Assembly: GCA_937128595.1 (NCBI GenBank)
Contig: CAKZMO010000655.1
Coordinates: forward strand, 1-43,996
Source of the DNA: an uncultured cyanobacterium
GTDB taxonomy: Bacteria > Cyanobacteriota > Cyanobacteriia > CAKZMO01
Direction: 5' to 3'
DNA length: 43,996 nucleotides
Part shown: piece by piece, positions 18,597-26,010 of the stretch
Position numbering within the stretch: the first letter of the stretch is position 1
How the letters are laid out: each line of letters begins with the position of its first letter
Translations under genes and position numbers: made by a program
Notes under the pieces: model-generated
The model's database searches: none
What the model was told of the DNA's origin: nothing
The model's input: the letters and a program-made list of their open reading frames with translations, nothing else

Positions 18597-19847
18597 ATGT
18601 CTCTTTATACAAGACATTTATCAACCTTATTCCACGCTGCTAGTTTCAGCACTGCTCAGACTCATTCGGCTTTGGAGTCCACGACGTTTAGCCCAAATTG
18701 GCAAGCGTTGACTTATCTCTTTGCTGCAATGGCAATCGCTTCGACTCTAGTTGCGATCGCTTTGTGGCGGCAGTTATGGCGTATCGCCAGAGATAACACT
18801 CTCTGCATGACCCTGCTCAGTATGTTGCCTGATTTGGTGATTCGGATGAAGCGTGACGGGACTCTCGTGGCAGTGAGAGCTGGTCATCAGTTTCCTTTTC
18901 CTCATCCCAAGATCGGTCAAAATCTTCGAGATTTCTTGCCAGAAACCGCCGTTAAACAGCAGATAGAACTAATCGAGCAGGCGATCGCGACGGGCGAGAC
19001 GCTAACCAGCAAATACTCGTCTGAGGTCGATGGAAAAACCTGCTGGCAAGCCAGCCGGGTGTCTGCCTGTACAGATCACGAAGTCCTCATGATTCTGCAA
19101 GACACGACTGCCTACCAGCAGATGATGGAGGAGTTGCGTCAGCAAACGGAACAGTTGCAGGCCATTTTGTCTGCGATCCCAGATTTGATGTTTCAACTGA
19201 GGTCGGATGGCATTTATCTCGGTTACGTGAGACCAAACCACCTCACTGATTTATTGCCGGAAGACTTTAATCCTGTTGGGCAAAAAGTTACTGAATATCT
19301 ACCCGCCGACCATGCCCAGCGCAATCTCGACTATCTTCGTCGAGCCTTAGACACAGGTGAAGTTCAGATCTATAAACAAGATGTGGACATCAACGGACGG
19401 ATTCAGCACGAAGAAGTGCGGGTTGTAGCCAGCGGGCGCGATCGCGTTCTGTTTATGGTGCGAGATGTCAGCCCCTATCGGCGTAGCGAAGTTGAGCGCG
19501 ATCGCACAGCCAAGCAGCTTCAGCAACAGCTGAATCGGGTGCTCCTACTCGAACAAATTACCCACGAAATCCGCAGCCACCTCGATCGCCAAGAGATTTT
19601 TACGACAGCGAGTCTTCAAATTGGTCGAGCCTTTCGGGTCAATCGTTGTCTAATCCACACCTATGTTGAAAAGTCTCTACCGACGATTCAACTTGCTGCA
19701 CAGTACTACGAGATAGGTTACGAACCGCTCAACACCCTAGAAGTTCCAGTGATCGGCAACGCTCATATCGAGGCGATTCTTGCTGAAGATCGGGCGATCG
19801 CGTCTAACGATGTCGAAAAGGAACCCCTGCTCGCCACCATGCGATGA
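18597..19847 (+). CDS. Sensor kinase, N-terminal piece (TM, PAS, PAS, partial GAF), ended by an in-frame stop
   Basis: A 416-aa product from ATG 18597; a TTG at 18540 is an unlikely earlier start. One transmembrane helix (about 36-56) is followed by two PAS-like domains (about 65-165 with PDLVIRMKRDG, about 185-300 with IPDLMFQLRSDG). A coiled segment precedes a GAF domain beginning LEQITHEIRSHLDRQEIFTT. The GAF domain is cut by TGA at 19845-19847, after PLLATMR. Past the stop, in the same frame, the GAF sequence resumes (PLQLKSMLAVRTSYQ). This piece has no catalytic domain. It is probably part of one former kinase gene; independent function as a sensor fragment is not excluded. Confidence 0.8.
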   Translation: MSLYTRHLSTLFHAASFSTAQTHSALESTTFSPNWQALTYLFAAMAIASTLVAIALWRQLWRIARDNTLCMTLLSMLPDLVIRMKRDGTLVAVRAGHQFPFPHPKIGQNLRDFLPETAVKQQIELIEQAIATGETLTSKYSSEVDGKTCWQASRVSACTDHEVLMILQDTTAYQQMMEELRQQTEQLQAILSAIPDLMFQLRSDGIYLGYVRPNHLTDLLPEDFNPVGQKVTEYLPADHAQRNLDYLRRALDTGEVQIYKQDVDINGRIQHEEVRVVASGRDRVLFMVRDVSPYRRSEVERDRTAKQLQQQLNRVLLLEQITHEIRSHLDRQEIFTTASLQIGRAFRVNRCLIHTYVEKSLPTIQLAAQYYEIGYEPLNTLEVPVIGNAHIEAILAEDRAIASNDVEKEPLLATMR

Positions 19848-19871
19848 GCACGACCGCTTCAGCTCAAATCA

Positions 19872-20939
19872 ATGTTAGCCGTTCGCACCTCCTATCAATA
19901 CCAACCCAATGGCGTTATTGTCTTGCATCAGTGCGACTGCCACCGAGTGTGGACTCGCGATGAGGTCACGCTCCTTGAAGCCGTGGCTGCTCAAGTTGGC
20001 ATTGCACTTTGTCATGCCCGATTGTTGGAGCAAGAACAGGCTCACCGAGAAGAGCTTCAGCAAAAAAGTCGCGAACTTGAACAGCTAACTCGTGAGGCTC
20101 AAGCCGCAAACCGTGCGAAAAGCGCATTCTTGGCAAACATGAGTCATGAGTTACGCACGCCCCTCAATGCCATTTTGGGCTTTGTTCAAGTGATGCAGCT
20201 CGATTCCTCGTTGCTCAAGGAAACACAAGATTTTCTCCAAATTATCCTGCAGAGTGGAGAACATTTGCTCCAGCTGATCAACACAGTCCTTGACCTATCA
20301 AAGGTCGATTCTGGTCGCCTGTCTCTGCAAAGACAAGAGTTTAATCTGTCTGACCTCGTCGATCAGATTCAGATGATGTTTCAGCCGCAGATGGAGTGCA
20401 AGGAAATGCAATTCACTGTCACACTTGCCGAAAATTTACCTGAGTGTATCTCAACAGACGAGGCAAAACTGCGGCAGGTGTTGATTAATTTAATGGGGAA
20501 TGCCATCAAATTCACTGAACAAGGGGCGGTACACATTCGCGTTTCTGTGATGCCCCAAAGTTTGGTGTGTGCAACTCAACGTCCGCCAGAAGCTTCGTCG
20601 TTATCTCCCGAACTCCCTCCTGACCCATTCTTTCAAGAGCATATTGATCCCTTTCGCTCACCCGCGCATCCCTTCGTCTTGTCTGATGAAGAGCAGGTAG
20701 AATATCTCCGCATTGAAATTGAAGACACCGGTCGAGGAATTGAGGCACAGGATCTCGATAGAGTTTTTGAAGCATTTGCCCAAACTGAAGTTGGGCAGAT
20801 GCTGCCTGACGGGACAGGACTAGGACTCACCATTAGTCAACGATTCATCGAACTCATGGGAGGGGCGATCTGGGTTCATAGCCAACCGAACATGGGTTCA
20901 ATCTTCGGATTTGAGATTCCTGTCGTTCTCAAGTCTTAA
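19872..20939 (+). CDS. Histidine kinase, C-terminal piece (partial GAF, HisKA, HATPase)
   Basis: A 355-aa frame from ATG 19872, 24 nt after the upstream stop and in the same frame. It starts with the last third of a GAF domain (PNGVIVLHQCD, RDEVTLLEAVAAQVGIAL). A coiled linker, the H-box FLANMSHELRTPLNAILGF with phospho-acceptor H92, the N-box LRQVLINLMGNAIKFT (N210), G1 DTGRGI and G2 GTGLGLTI follow. All catalytic boxes are intact, so the kinase core could work if translated by reinitiation or readthrough. An unusual Pro/Ser-rich insert of about 50 residues lies between the N- and G1-boxes. The truncated GAF suggests it was not designed as a separate gene. Confidence 0.82.
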   Translation: MLAVRTSYQYQPNGVIVLHQCDCHRVWTRDEVTLLEAVAAQVGIALCHARLLEQEQAHREELQQKSRELEQLTREAQAANRAKSAFLANMSHELRTPLNAILGFVQVMQLDSSLLKETQDFLQIILQSGEHLLQLINTVLDLSKVDSGRLSLQRQEFNLSDLVDQIQMMFQPQMECKEMQFTVTLAENLPECISTDEAKLRQVLINLMGNAIKFTEQGAVHIRVSVMPQSLVCATQRPPEASSLSPELPPDPFFQEHIDPFRSPAHPFVLSDEEQVEYLRIEIEDTGRGIEAQDLDRVFEAFAQTEVGQMLPDGTGLGLTISQRFIELMGGAIWVHSQPNMGSIFGFEIPVVLKS

Positions 20940-20999
20940 AAGAATAGAAGCACGGTCGAAGAGCCTTTTTCTCAGCTTCCATCGGCTCAACCGTTTCCT

Positions 21000-21218
21000 A
21001 TGAAGGCTCTACAATCTATGCCAACCGAATGGAGACAAAAGCTTCTCAGCGCTGCTGTCCGTTGCGATAACAATGTGACAAAGCGCTTGCTGAAACAGAT
21101 TTCGCCCCAAGAGGCTGATTTGGCCGAGGCTTTAGACAACCTGCTGCGCTCGTTCCGATTCGATCAAATTGTTCATGTCTTGGAGTCAGATGAACCCCCA
21201 TCTGCGATCCTCGGCTAG
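21000..21218 (+). CDS. Stand-alone C-terminal module of a hybrid kinase, 72 aa
   Basis: A helical 72-aa frame with MPTEWRQKLLSAAVRCDNN, then LAEALDNLLRSFRFDQIVHV. The pattern (M-P-x-E-W...L..A...CD...L..L..I....A.L...L..L...FRFD.I) is the one I recall at the extreme C-terminus of cyanobacterial hybrid kinases, after the receiver domain. Here it lies 60 nt after the kinase stop, in the same frame, with open frame back to that stop. It therefore looks like the detached tail of the upstream kinase. ATG at 21000 is the only good start. Confidence 0.6.
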   Translation: MKALQSMPTEWRQKLLSAAVRCDNNVTKRLLKQISPQEADLAEALDNLLRSFRFDQIVHVLESDEPPSAILG

Positions 21219-21322
21219 ATGAATCTTGACTAGAGCGATGAGTATGTCTAGCTTGAAGGTACGGCTTAGATTCGCGTCAGCGCAATTCCACAAAACCAAG
21301 CCAGCATTTGGAGGATAGCCCG

Positions 21323-22672
21323 GTGGCAGAGACCATTCCCATTTTTCTAGTTCAAAAAGAACAGCTCAACGATCAGCCCACAGTTCGCCAAACCTGGCTG
21401 TCTGCGTCAGGGTTTAAGGCTGAAGCCGGAACTTTTTGTCTCATTCCTGGACGTGAAGGGCAAGTCGAGAGCGTGCTGGTCGGCAAGTCTGATGATCTCA
21501 ATACATGGTCTTTGGGTGGCTTGGCTCGAACTTTGCCCCCCCACGCTTATCACTTGGCAGATAAATTATCGGCCACGGAGCAAAGTAAGTTAGCGCTAGG
21601 TTGGCAACTCGGTCAATATCAGTTCACGCGCTACAAGCAAAGCGGCTCGAATGACAACATGCCGAAACTGACAGTCGTCTCTGATGGAGATTGGGCTAAG
21701 TATCTAGATGCCGCAACGGAAGCGACCTATCTGGTGCGTGATTTGGTCAATACTCCTGCTGCCGACATGGGGCCAGCCCATTTGGAACAACAGGCCAGGG
21801 CGATCGCCACAACCTATAAAGCCGAGATTGCTGTCACGACAGGTGAAGAACTCCTGGCTCAAAACTATCCCATGATTTACACCGTGGGTAAGGCGTCTGA
21901 CCAGCCTCCTCGCCTTATTGACCTCCATTGGGGTGACCCCAAAGCACCCAAGATCACCCTTGTGGGTAAAGGCGTTTGCTTCGACTCTGGAGGTCTCGAT
22001 ATCAAACCAGCCTCTGGCATGAAGACGATGAAAAAAGACATGGGCGGTGCGGCTCATGTACTGGGTGTGGCAACTCTGGTGATGAAGCTCAACTTGCCCG
22101 TGCGGCTGCGGGTGCTGATCCCTGCGGTAGAAAACAGCATTGCAGGGAACGCGATGCATCCCCTCGATGTCTTGCCGACTCGCAAAGGCATCACCGTCGA
22201 AGTGGGCAATACGGATGCGGAAGGTCGCCTTGTGTTGGGTGACGCTCTATGGGAAGCCTCTAGTGAAAACCCTGATCTTTTAATTGACTTTGCCACCCTG
22301 ACCGGAGCAGCGCGGGTGGCTCTGGGCACAGAACTGCCTGCTTTTTTCTGCAATGATGAGGCGATCGCCACCCAGCTCAAAGACGCTGGAGAAGCAACCG
22401 ACGATCCACTCTGGAACTTGCCGCTGCATGCGCCCTATCGGACATTGCTCGACAGCAAAGTCGCAGATATTTCCAACATTTCTGACGGCAGATTTGGCGG
22501 AGCCATCACCGCAGCGCTATTTCTTCGGGAATTTATCAAACCTCAGATTCCCTGGGTTCACATTGATGTAATGGCCTGGAATCTTCGCTCTCTCCCTGGA
22601 CGCCCCGAAGGGGGTGAGGCCATGGGAATGCGAGCTGTCTTCGAGCTGATCCGGCGGCAGGTTCAGCCTTAA
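21323..22672 (+). CDS. M17 leucyl-aminopeptidase family metallopeptidase
   Basis: A 449-aa cytosolic peptidase with two metal ions, releasing N-terminal residues from peptides. The M17 catalytic domain shows VGKGVCFDSGGLDIKPASGM, the Lys/Asp block KTMKKDMGGAAH, and the signature NTDAEGRLVLGDAL with the catalytic Arg. LTGAARVALGTELPAFF and GGAITAALFLREF follow. The N-terminal domain is short compared with PepA (about 500 aa), as in the PepB-like branch. GTG at 21323 is chosen because GGAGG (21310-21314) lies 8 nt upstream; a TTG at 21308 would overlap that site. Confidence 0.92.
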   Translation: MAETIPIFLVQKEQLNDQPTVRQTWLSASGFKAEAGTFCLIPGREGQVESVLVGKSDDLNTWSLGGLARTLPPHAYHLADKLSATEQSKLALGWQLGQYQFTRYKQSGSNDNMPKLTVVSDGDWAKYLDAATEATYLVRDLVNTPAADMGPAHLEQQARAIATTYKAEIAVTTGEELLAQNYPMIYTVGKASDQPPRLIDLHWGDPKAPKITLVGKGVCFDSGGLDIKPASGMKTMKKDMGGAAHVLGVATLVMKLNLPVRLRVLIPAVENSIAGNAMHPLDVLPTRKGITVEVGNTDAEGRLVLGDALWEASSENPDLLIDFATLTGAARVALGTELPAFFCNDEAIATQLKDAGEATDDPLWNLPLHAPYRTLLDSKVADISNISDGRFGGAITAALFLREFIKPQIPWVHIDVMAWNLRSLPGRPEGGEAMGMRAVFELIRRQVQP

Positions 22673-22683
22673 TCGTGGTGTGC

Positions 22684-23007
22684 TTACCGAAGCTCCAATC
22701 CCCACTGCCACAGCCAAAGAGCGACCATGCCGACTGAGATGGTGAGTAGGATGTTGCGAGTGCGCCAGGCGACTCCAGCCGCAATTAGCGCGGCTGGAAT
22801 GCGGGCATTGGTCAAAGACAGATCGAGAGTTGCGTCAGTAAAGGCGATCGCCGGAACCACGATGGCTGGCAGCACCGCCACAGGCACAAACTGCAATGCC
22901 TGCTGGACAATGGCAGGCAGTTCAAATTTTCCCACTAGATAAATGAATGAAAACCGCAGGGCAAAGCTAATCATGCCCATGCCCAAAATAGTCAACCAGA
23001 GGGTCAT
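22684..23007 (-). CDS. azlD: AzlD-family branched-chain amino-acid exporter, small subunit
   Basis: A 107-aa integral membrane protein with three to four hydrophobic segments and the AzlD family pattern: LRFSFIYLVGK, then LQFVPVAVLPAIVVPAI, then RIPAALIAAGVAWRTRN. AzlC and AzlD form a two-component exporter for branched-chain amino acids and analogues in other bacteria. It lies 18 nt after azlC in the same operon. No regulator gene of the Lrp/AzlB type is adjacent. The substrate here is inferred from the family. Confidence 0.9.
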   Translation of the reverse strand: MTLWLTILGMGMISFALRFSFIYLVGKFELPAIVQQALQFVPVAVLPAIVVPAIAFTDATLDLSLTNARIPAALIAAGVAWRTRNILLTISVGMVALWLWQWGLELR

Positions 23008-23025
23008 GGAGAATCTCCTGATGCG

Positions 23026-23823
23026 TCATTTATCTTTCGTTTGATGATCTGTAGGGGGCTGTCTTGATTGAGCAAGGGGCGATCGCTCAATCAGCATTCC
23101 CATGCCAATGCCCGCTAGTGCGGCCACAACTAGACCCATGTTAAACGGCAAAGGCTTCGCGATGACCGACAGAATCGCTGCGGTCAAAGCTGCCCCAGCC
23201 GTAGACCAACCCTTGATCGCTGGAATTGCCAGCACCATGAACACCAGAGGAATCGCAAATCCCAACGACCAGCGATCTGGAATGCTGCCTCCTAGAAAAA
23301 TTCCAGCAGCGCTGCTCAACTGCCACACCACCCACACCGTGACCGAGGTGCCAAAATAAAAGGCTGCCTTTTGCTGAGGCGTGGGCGGCATAGATCGCTG
23401 GCTTGTCTGAGCGTAGCCCGTATCGTTTTCCATCGGCTCATACTGAGCATAATGGGTAACCGACAGCGCATAGGATTGATCCGTTAAGAGGTAGGCAATG
23501 ATGGCCTTCCACCGGATTGGCAGTAACTGGACATGAGGAGCCAAGGATGCACTATACATCGTGAATCGGAGATTGATCATCAACGTCGTTAGCCAAATGA
23601 CGAGCACCGGAGCACCCTCAGAAATTAGCTGCACTCCAGCCAACTGTGACGCCCCGGCAAAAACAACCACAGACATAATCTGAGCACTTTCTTCCGATAG
23701 ACCATTCTCAACAGCGGTGATTCCTGAAATCATCCCAAAAGGGATGACACCAACAATCACAGGGGCAATGGTTTTCATGCCCAATAAAAAATCAGCGCGG
23801 TAGAAAAGCTTAAAGTCCTTCAT
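23026..23823 (-). CDS. azlC: AzlC-family branched-chain amino-acid exporter, large subunit
   Basis: A 265-aa membrane protein with about seven hydrophobic segments. Family blocks are VIVGVIPFGMISG, VVFAGASQLAGVQLI, INLRFTMYSASLAPH and YLLTDQSYALS. A polar loop of about 25 residues (around ENDTGYAQTSQRS) is inserted in the middle, and the C-terminus is a short hydrophilic tail. ATG at 23823 is preferred; a TTG at 23853 would add ten residues and place the start inside the perfect palindrome at 23843-23858. It is first in the azlC-azlD operon. Confidence 0.9.
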   Translation of the reverse strand: MKDFKLFYRADFLLGMKTIAPVIVGVIPFGMISGITAVENGLSEESAQIMSVVVFAGASQLAGVQLISEGAPVLVIWLTTLMINLRFTMYSASLAPHVQLLPIRWKAIIAYLLTDQSYALSVTHYAQYEPMENDTGYAQTSQRSMPPTPQQKAAFYFGTSVTVWVVWQLSSAAGIFLGGSIPDRWSLGFAIPLVFMVLAIPAIKGWSTAGAALTAAILSVIAKPLPFNMGLVVAALAGIGMGMLIERSPLAQSRQPPTDHQTKDK

Positions 23824-23842
23824 CTGCCTAAAAAATGACGCC

Positions 23843-23858
23843 GAGGTTTGCAAACCTC
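23843..23858 (-). promoter_or_regulatory. 16-bp perfect palindrome before azlC, candidate operator
   Basis: GAGGTTTGCAAACCTC is fully self-complementary and ends 20 nt before the azlC ATG. Such a site could bind a dimeric repressor, or form a hairpin in the leader. The regulator is unknown. Confidence 0.5.
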
Positions 23859-23951
23859 TAAGAGCAAGAAACTATACTGAAAATTGAATCGTATATCCAG
23901 GATGATTGTTGAGTATCCAGTTCGTGTCTGTTCACGCTGGGAGTTATAGGG

Positions 23952-24869
23952 ATGTCGAAAACTTACAACGAAAACGCGGTTCAGCAAATTCTAAGACTAG
24001 CTATGGTCAAGCAGGGACAGGATGTCGCACTGCTGCGGTCTCAGCTTGTTGAAATTGCTGAAGATCTAGGCATCTCAGAGTCAACCTTGGTCGCTGCAGA
24101 AGAGGAATGGCAAACCCAGCAAGAAGAGGAGCAAGCCCGCGAAAGCTTTGACGCTTATCGACACCAGCAGCTTCGACAAAGCATTGTCCGATTTCTGGCT
24201 GTCAATGGCGGGTTGGTGTTTCTCAATTTAGTCTTTGCTCACCGAATCGACTGGTCAGTTTATCCGGTCTTAATTTGGGGAATGGTCGTCACTCTTCAGA
24301 CGTGGCAAACGTTTAGAACGGAAGGCGAGCAATATGATCGAGCCTTTCGTCGTTGGCGGTTGCGTCAACAAATTGGTCAATCCTTTAAAGAGATTTCTGA
24401 GCGGTTCAAGTTTTTGGGGTTTGACGATGTCAGCCAAAAACCGAGTGCCTTCAATCCCAACAACTCTGCTGCACCTGATTCATCTAGTAAAGCTACCATT
24501 AGAACGGCTCAGGCGGTCTCGACTGCTAATGGTTCGAGGAACTCTAAAAATTCCAGTAGCTCTGATGAAATGAAATCAGCGGTTGCGTCTGATTCCAATG
24601 AGCTTTTGAGTTCATCAACTTCCAAGCCGTCATTTGCCTCAAGCCAATCTAAAGAACCGATCGCCAAAGACCCAACAGAAGACTCCACCGAATCGGTTTC
24701 TACTGAGACATCTGCGACAGATTCCACCTCTCCTCATCCCTCTGCCTCGGGACCCGCTCCAAACGCCGCTATTGTGCCCCCCTTCCCGAAAGTGTCTCAA
24801 TCTCCTCCAACAGAGTCGGATCTGCCAACCTCGGTGGAATCTGACCACGATCCGGACAGGCATTCGTAG
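23952..24869 (+). CDS. 2TM-domain protein with a long disordered Ser/Thr-rich tail
   Basis: A 305-aa protein. An N-terminal helical region (YNENAVQQILRLAMVKQGQD, then LVEIAEDLGISESTL) is followed by an amphipathic segment and two close transmembrane helices near residues 78-118 (IVRFLAVNGGLVFLNLVF, VYPVLIWGMVVTLQTW). A FRRWRLRQQI motif follows. This matches the 2TM domain family. About 150 C-terminal residues are Ser/Thr/Pro/Glu-rich and presumably unstructured. GGAG lies 8 nt upstream of the ATG. Its stop is 3 nt before the M28 gene, so the two are likely cotranscribed. Function is unknown. Confidence 0.8.
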   Translation: MSKTYNENAVQQILRLAMVKQGQDVALLRSQLVEIAEDLGISESTLVAAEEEWQTQQEEEQARESFDAYRHQQLRQSIVRFLAVNGGLVFLNLVFAHRIDWSVYPVLIWGMVVTLQTWQTFRTEGEQYDRAFRRWRLRQQIGQSFKEISERFKFLGFDDVSQKPSAFNPNNSAAPDSSSKATIRTAQAVSTANGSRNSKNSSSSDEMKSAVASDSNELLSSSTSKPSFASSQSKEPIAKDPTEDSTESVSTETSATDSTSPHPSASGPAPNAAIVPPFPKVSQSPPTESDLPTSVESDHDPDRHS

Positions 24870-24872
24870 GTT

Positions 24873-25964
24873 ATGCGACTTCGCTTTTTCTTTCTCTGGC
24901 TCGTCGGGATTCTGATCGCCTGCGCTATTGGAATTGGGTTGTGGCGATCGCCCTCTGTCGAAACTCACTCGCCAAATCAAAACCTCCACGACTCAGCACA
25001 ATCATCAGAGTCGCTAGACTCAGAGACTTGGGATATAGAGACTTTGACCATTGACAGTGAGCACCTGCTACAGGATATAGAAGCTCTAGCATTCGAACGA
25101 GCCAGTGAAGCAGGGCGATCGCGCGCCCGTCGATATCTGACTCAGCAGCTAGAATCTGTAGGCTGGAAAGTAGAAGTTCAACCTTTCGTCCCCACGATCT
25201 CTTCTCCAGAACCTCAGGGCGGAGATAACTTAGTCGCCGTTCGTTTGATCGATCAGGAGTTTGGAGATCCGGAAACTGAAGATCTAGACAAAGCCTCAGA
25301 ACTGATTGTGGCCGCCCACTACGACACCGTGGCAGACTGTCCAGGTGCAGACGACAATGGCAGTGGAGTCGCAACGTTACTGGAACTAGCAAGAATATTT
25401 AGCGATTATCCAACACCTCGTCCCATTAAGTTAGTGTTGTTCGACCACGAAGAACAAGGATTGTGGGGAAGTCAAGCCTTTGTTGCGAGTTTGAAGAGTG
25501 AGTCAGCCCCTCTGATGGGAGCAATCATTTTAGAAATGTTGGGTTATGCCTGCGACGTTCCGGGCTGTCAGACCTATCCTGAGGTTTTACCGATCGCCCC
25601 TCCGTCAGATGTCGGCAACTTTCTGGCAGTAGTCGGCAACGTTGAACATCCAGAATTGATTGAGGCATTTCAACATCCAGGTTTTCAAGAAAGCGCTTCG
25701 GAACCTTCCTTTTTCTTGCTGCCGTTACAAGTTCCGGCTCTCAGCCCAGGCAGTCCCGACTTGCTCCGCAGTGATCATGTTCCTTTCTGGCAAGGAGGCT
25801 ACGGTGCGGTCATGGTGACGGATACGGCTAATTTCCGCAATCCTCACTATCACCAACCGAGCGATCGCCCCGACACGCTCAACCCTGAGTTTCTCAGCTA
25901 TTCTGCAACGACAGTTGCCAGAGCGATCGCCCGGTTGCTAAACGCCCCCCATTCATCCAGCTAA
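24873..25964 (+). CDS. M28-family zinc peptidase, membrane-anchored or secreted
   Basis: A 363-aa protein with an N-terminal signal anchor (residues 1-24) and an M28 aminopeptidase-type catalytic domain. Metal and catalytic residues are visible in VAAHYDTVADCPGADDNGSG (His-x-Asp and the bridging Asp), in LVLFDHEEQGLWGSQAF (catalytic Glu and metal Glu), in the later Glu/Asp region, and in the final His of NPHYHQPSDRPDTLN. It should act outside the cytosol on peptides. An acidic Ser-rich linker separates the anchor from the catalytic domain. It is probably cotranscribed with the 2TM gene upstream. Confidence 0.9.
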   Translation: MRLRFFFLWLVGILIACAIGIGLWRSPSVETHSPNQNLHDSAQSSESLDSETWDIETLTIDSEHLLQDIEALAFERASEAGRSRARRYLTQQLESVGWKVEVQPFVPTISSPEPQGGDNLVAVRLIDQEFGDPETEDLDKASELIVAAHYDTVADCPGADDNGSGVATLLELARIFSDYPTPRPIKLVLFDHEEQGLWGSQAFVASLKSESAPLMGAIILEMLGYACDVPGCQTYPEVLPIAPPSDVGNFLAVVGNVEHPELIEAFQHPGFQESASEPSFFLLPLQVPALSPGSPDLLRSDHVPFWQGGYGAVMVTDTANFRNPHYHQPSDRPDTLNPEFLSYSATTVARAIARLLNAPHSSS

Positions 25965-26010
25965 CCGCCATCATGGGAAAATAGCGCTGTAGGGTGAGGA
26001 GCGATCGCCG

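Larger units (their letters stand above)
18597..21218 (+). pseudogene. Multidomain histidine kinase locus interrupted by two in-frame stops
   Basis: The three reading frames 18597-19847, 19848-20939 and 20940-21218 share one frame. Only TGA (19845-19847) and TAA (20937-20939) interrupt it. Translated through, the order is TM-PAS-PAS-GAF-HisKA-HATPase-C-terminal helical module. That module usually ends cyanobacterial hybrid kinases after a receiver domain; the receiver is missing here. Decay by point mutation plus deletion is the simplest reading. Confidence 0.6.

Noticed and set aside
24509-25392. Minus-strand frames of 72-155 aa opposite the 2TM and M28 genes
   Set aside because: Antisense shadows of Ser-rich and conserved peptidase coding sequence.
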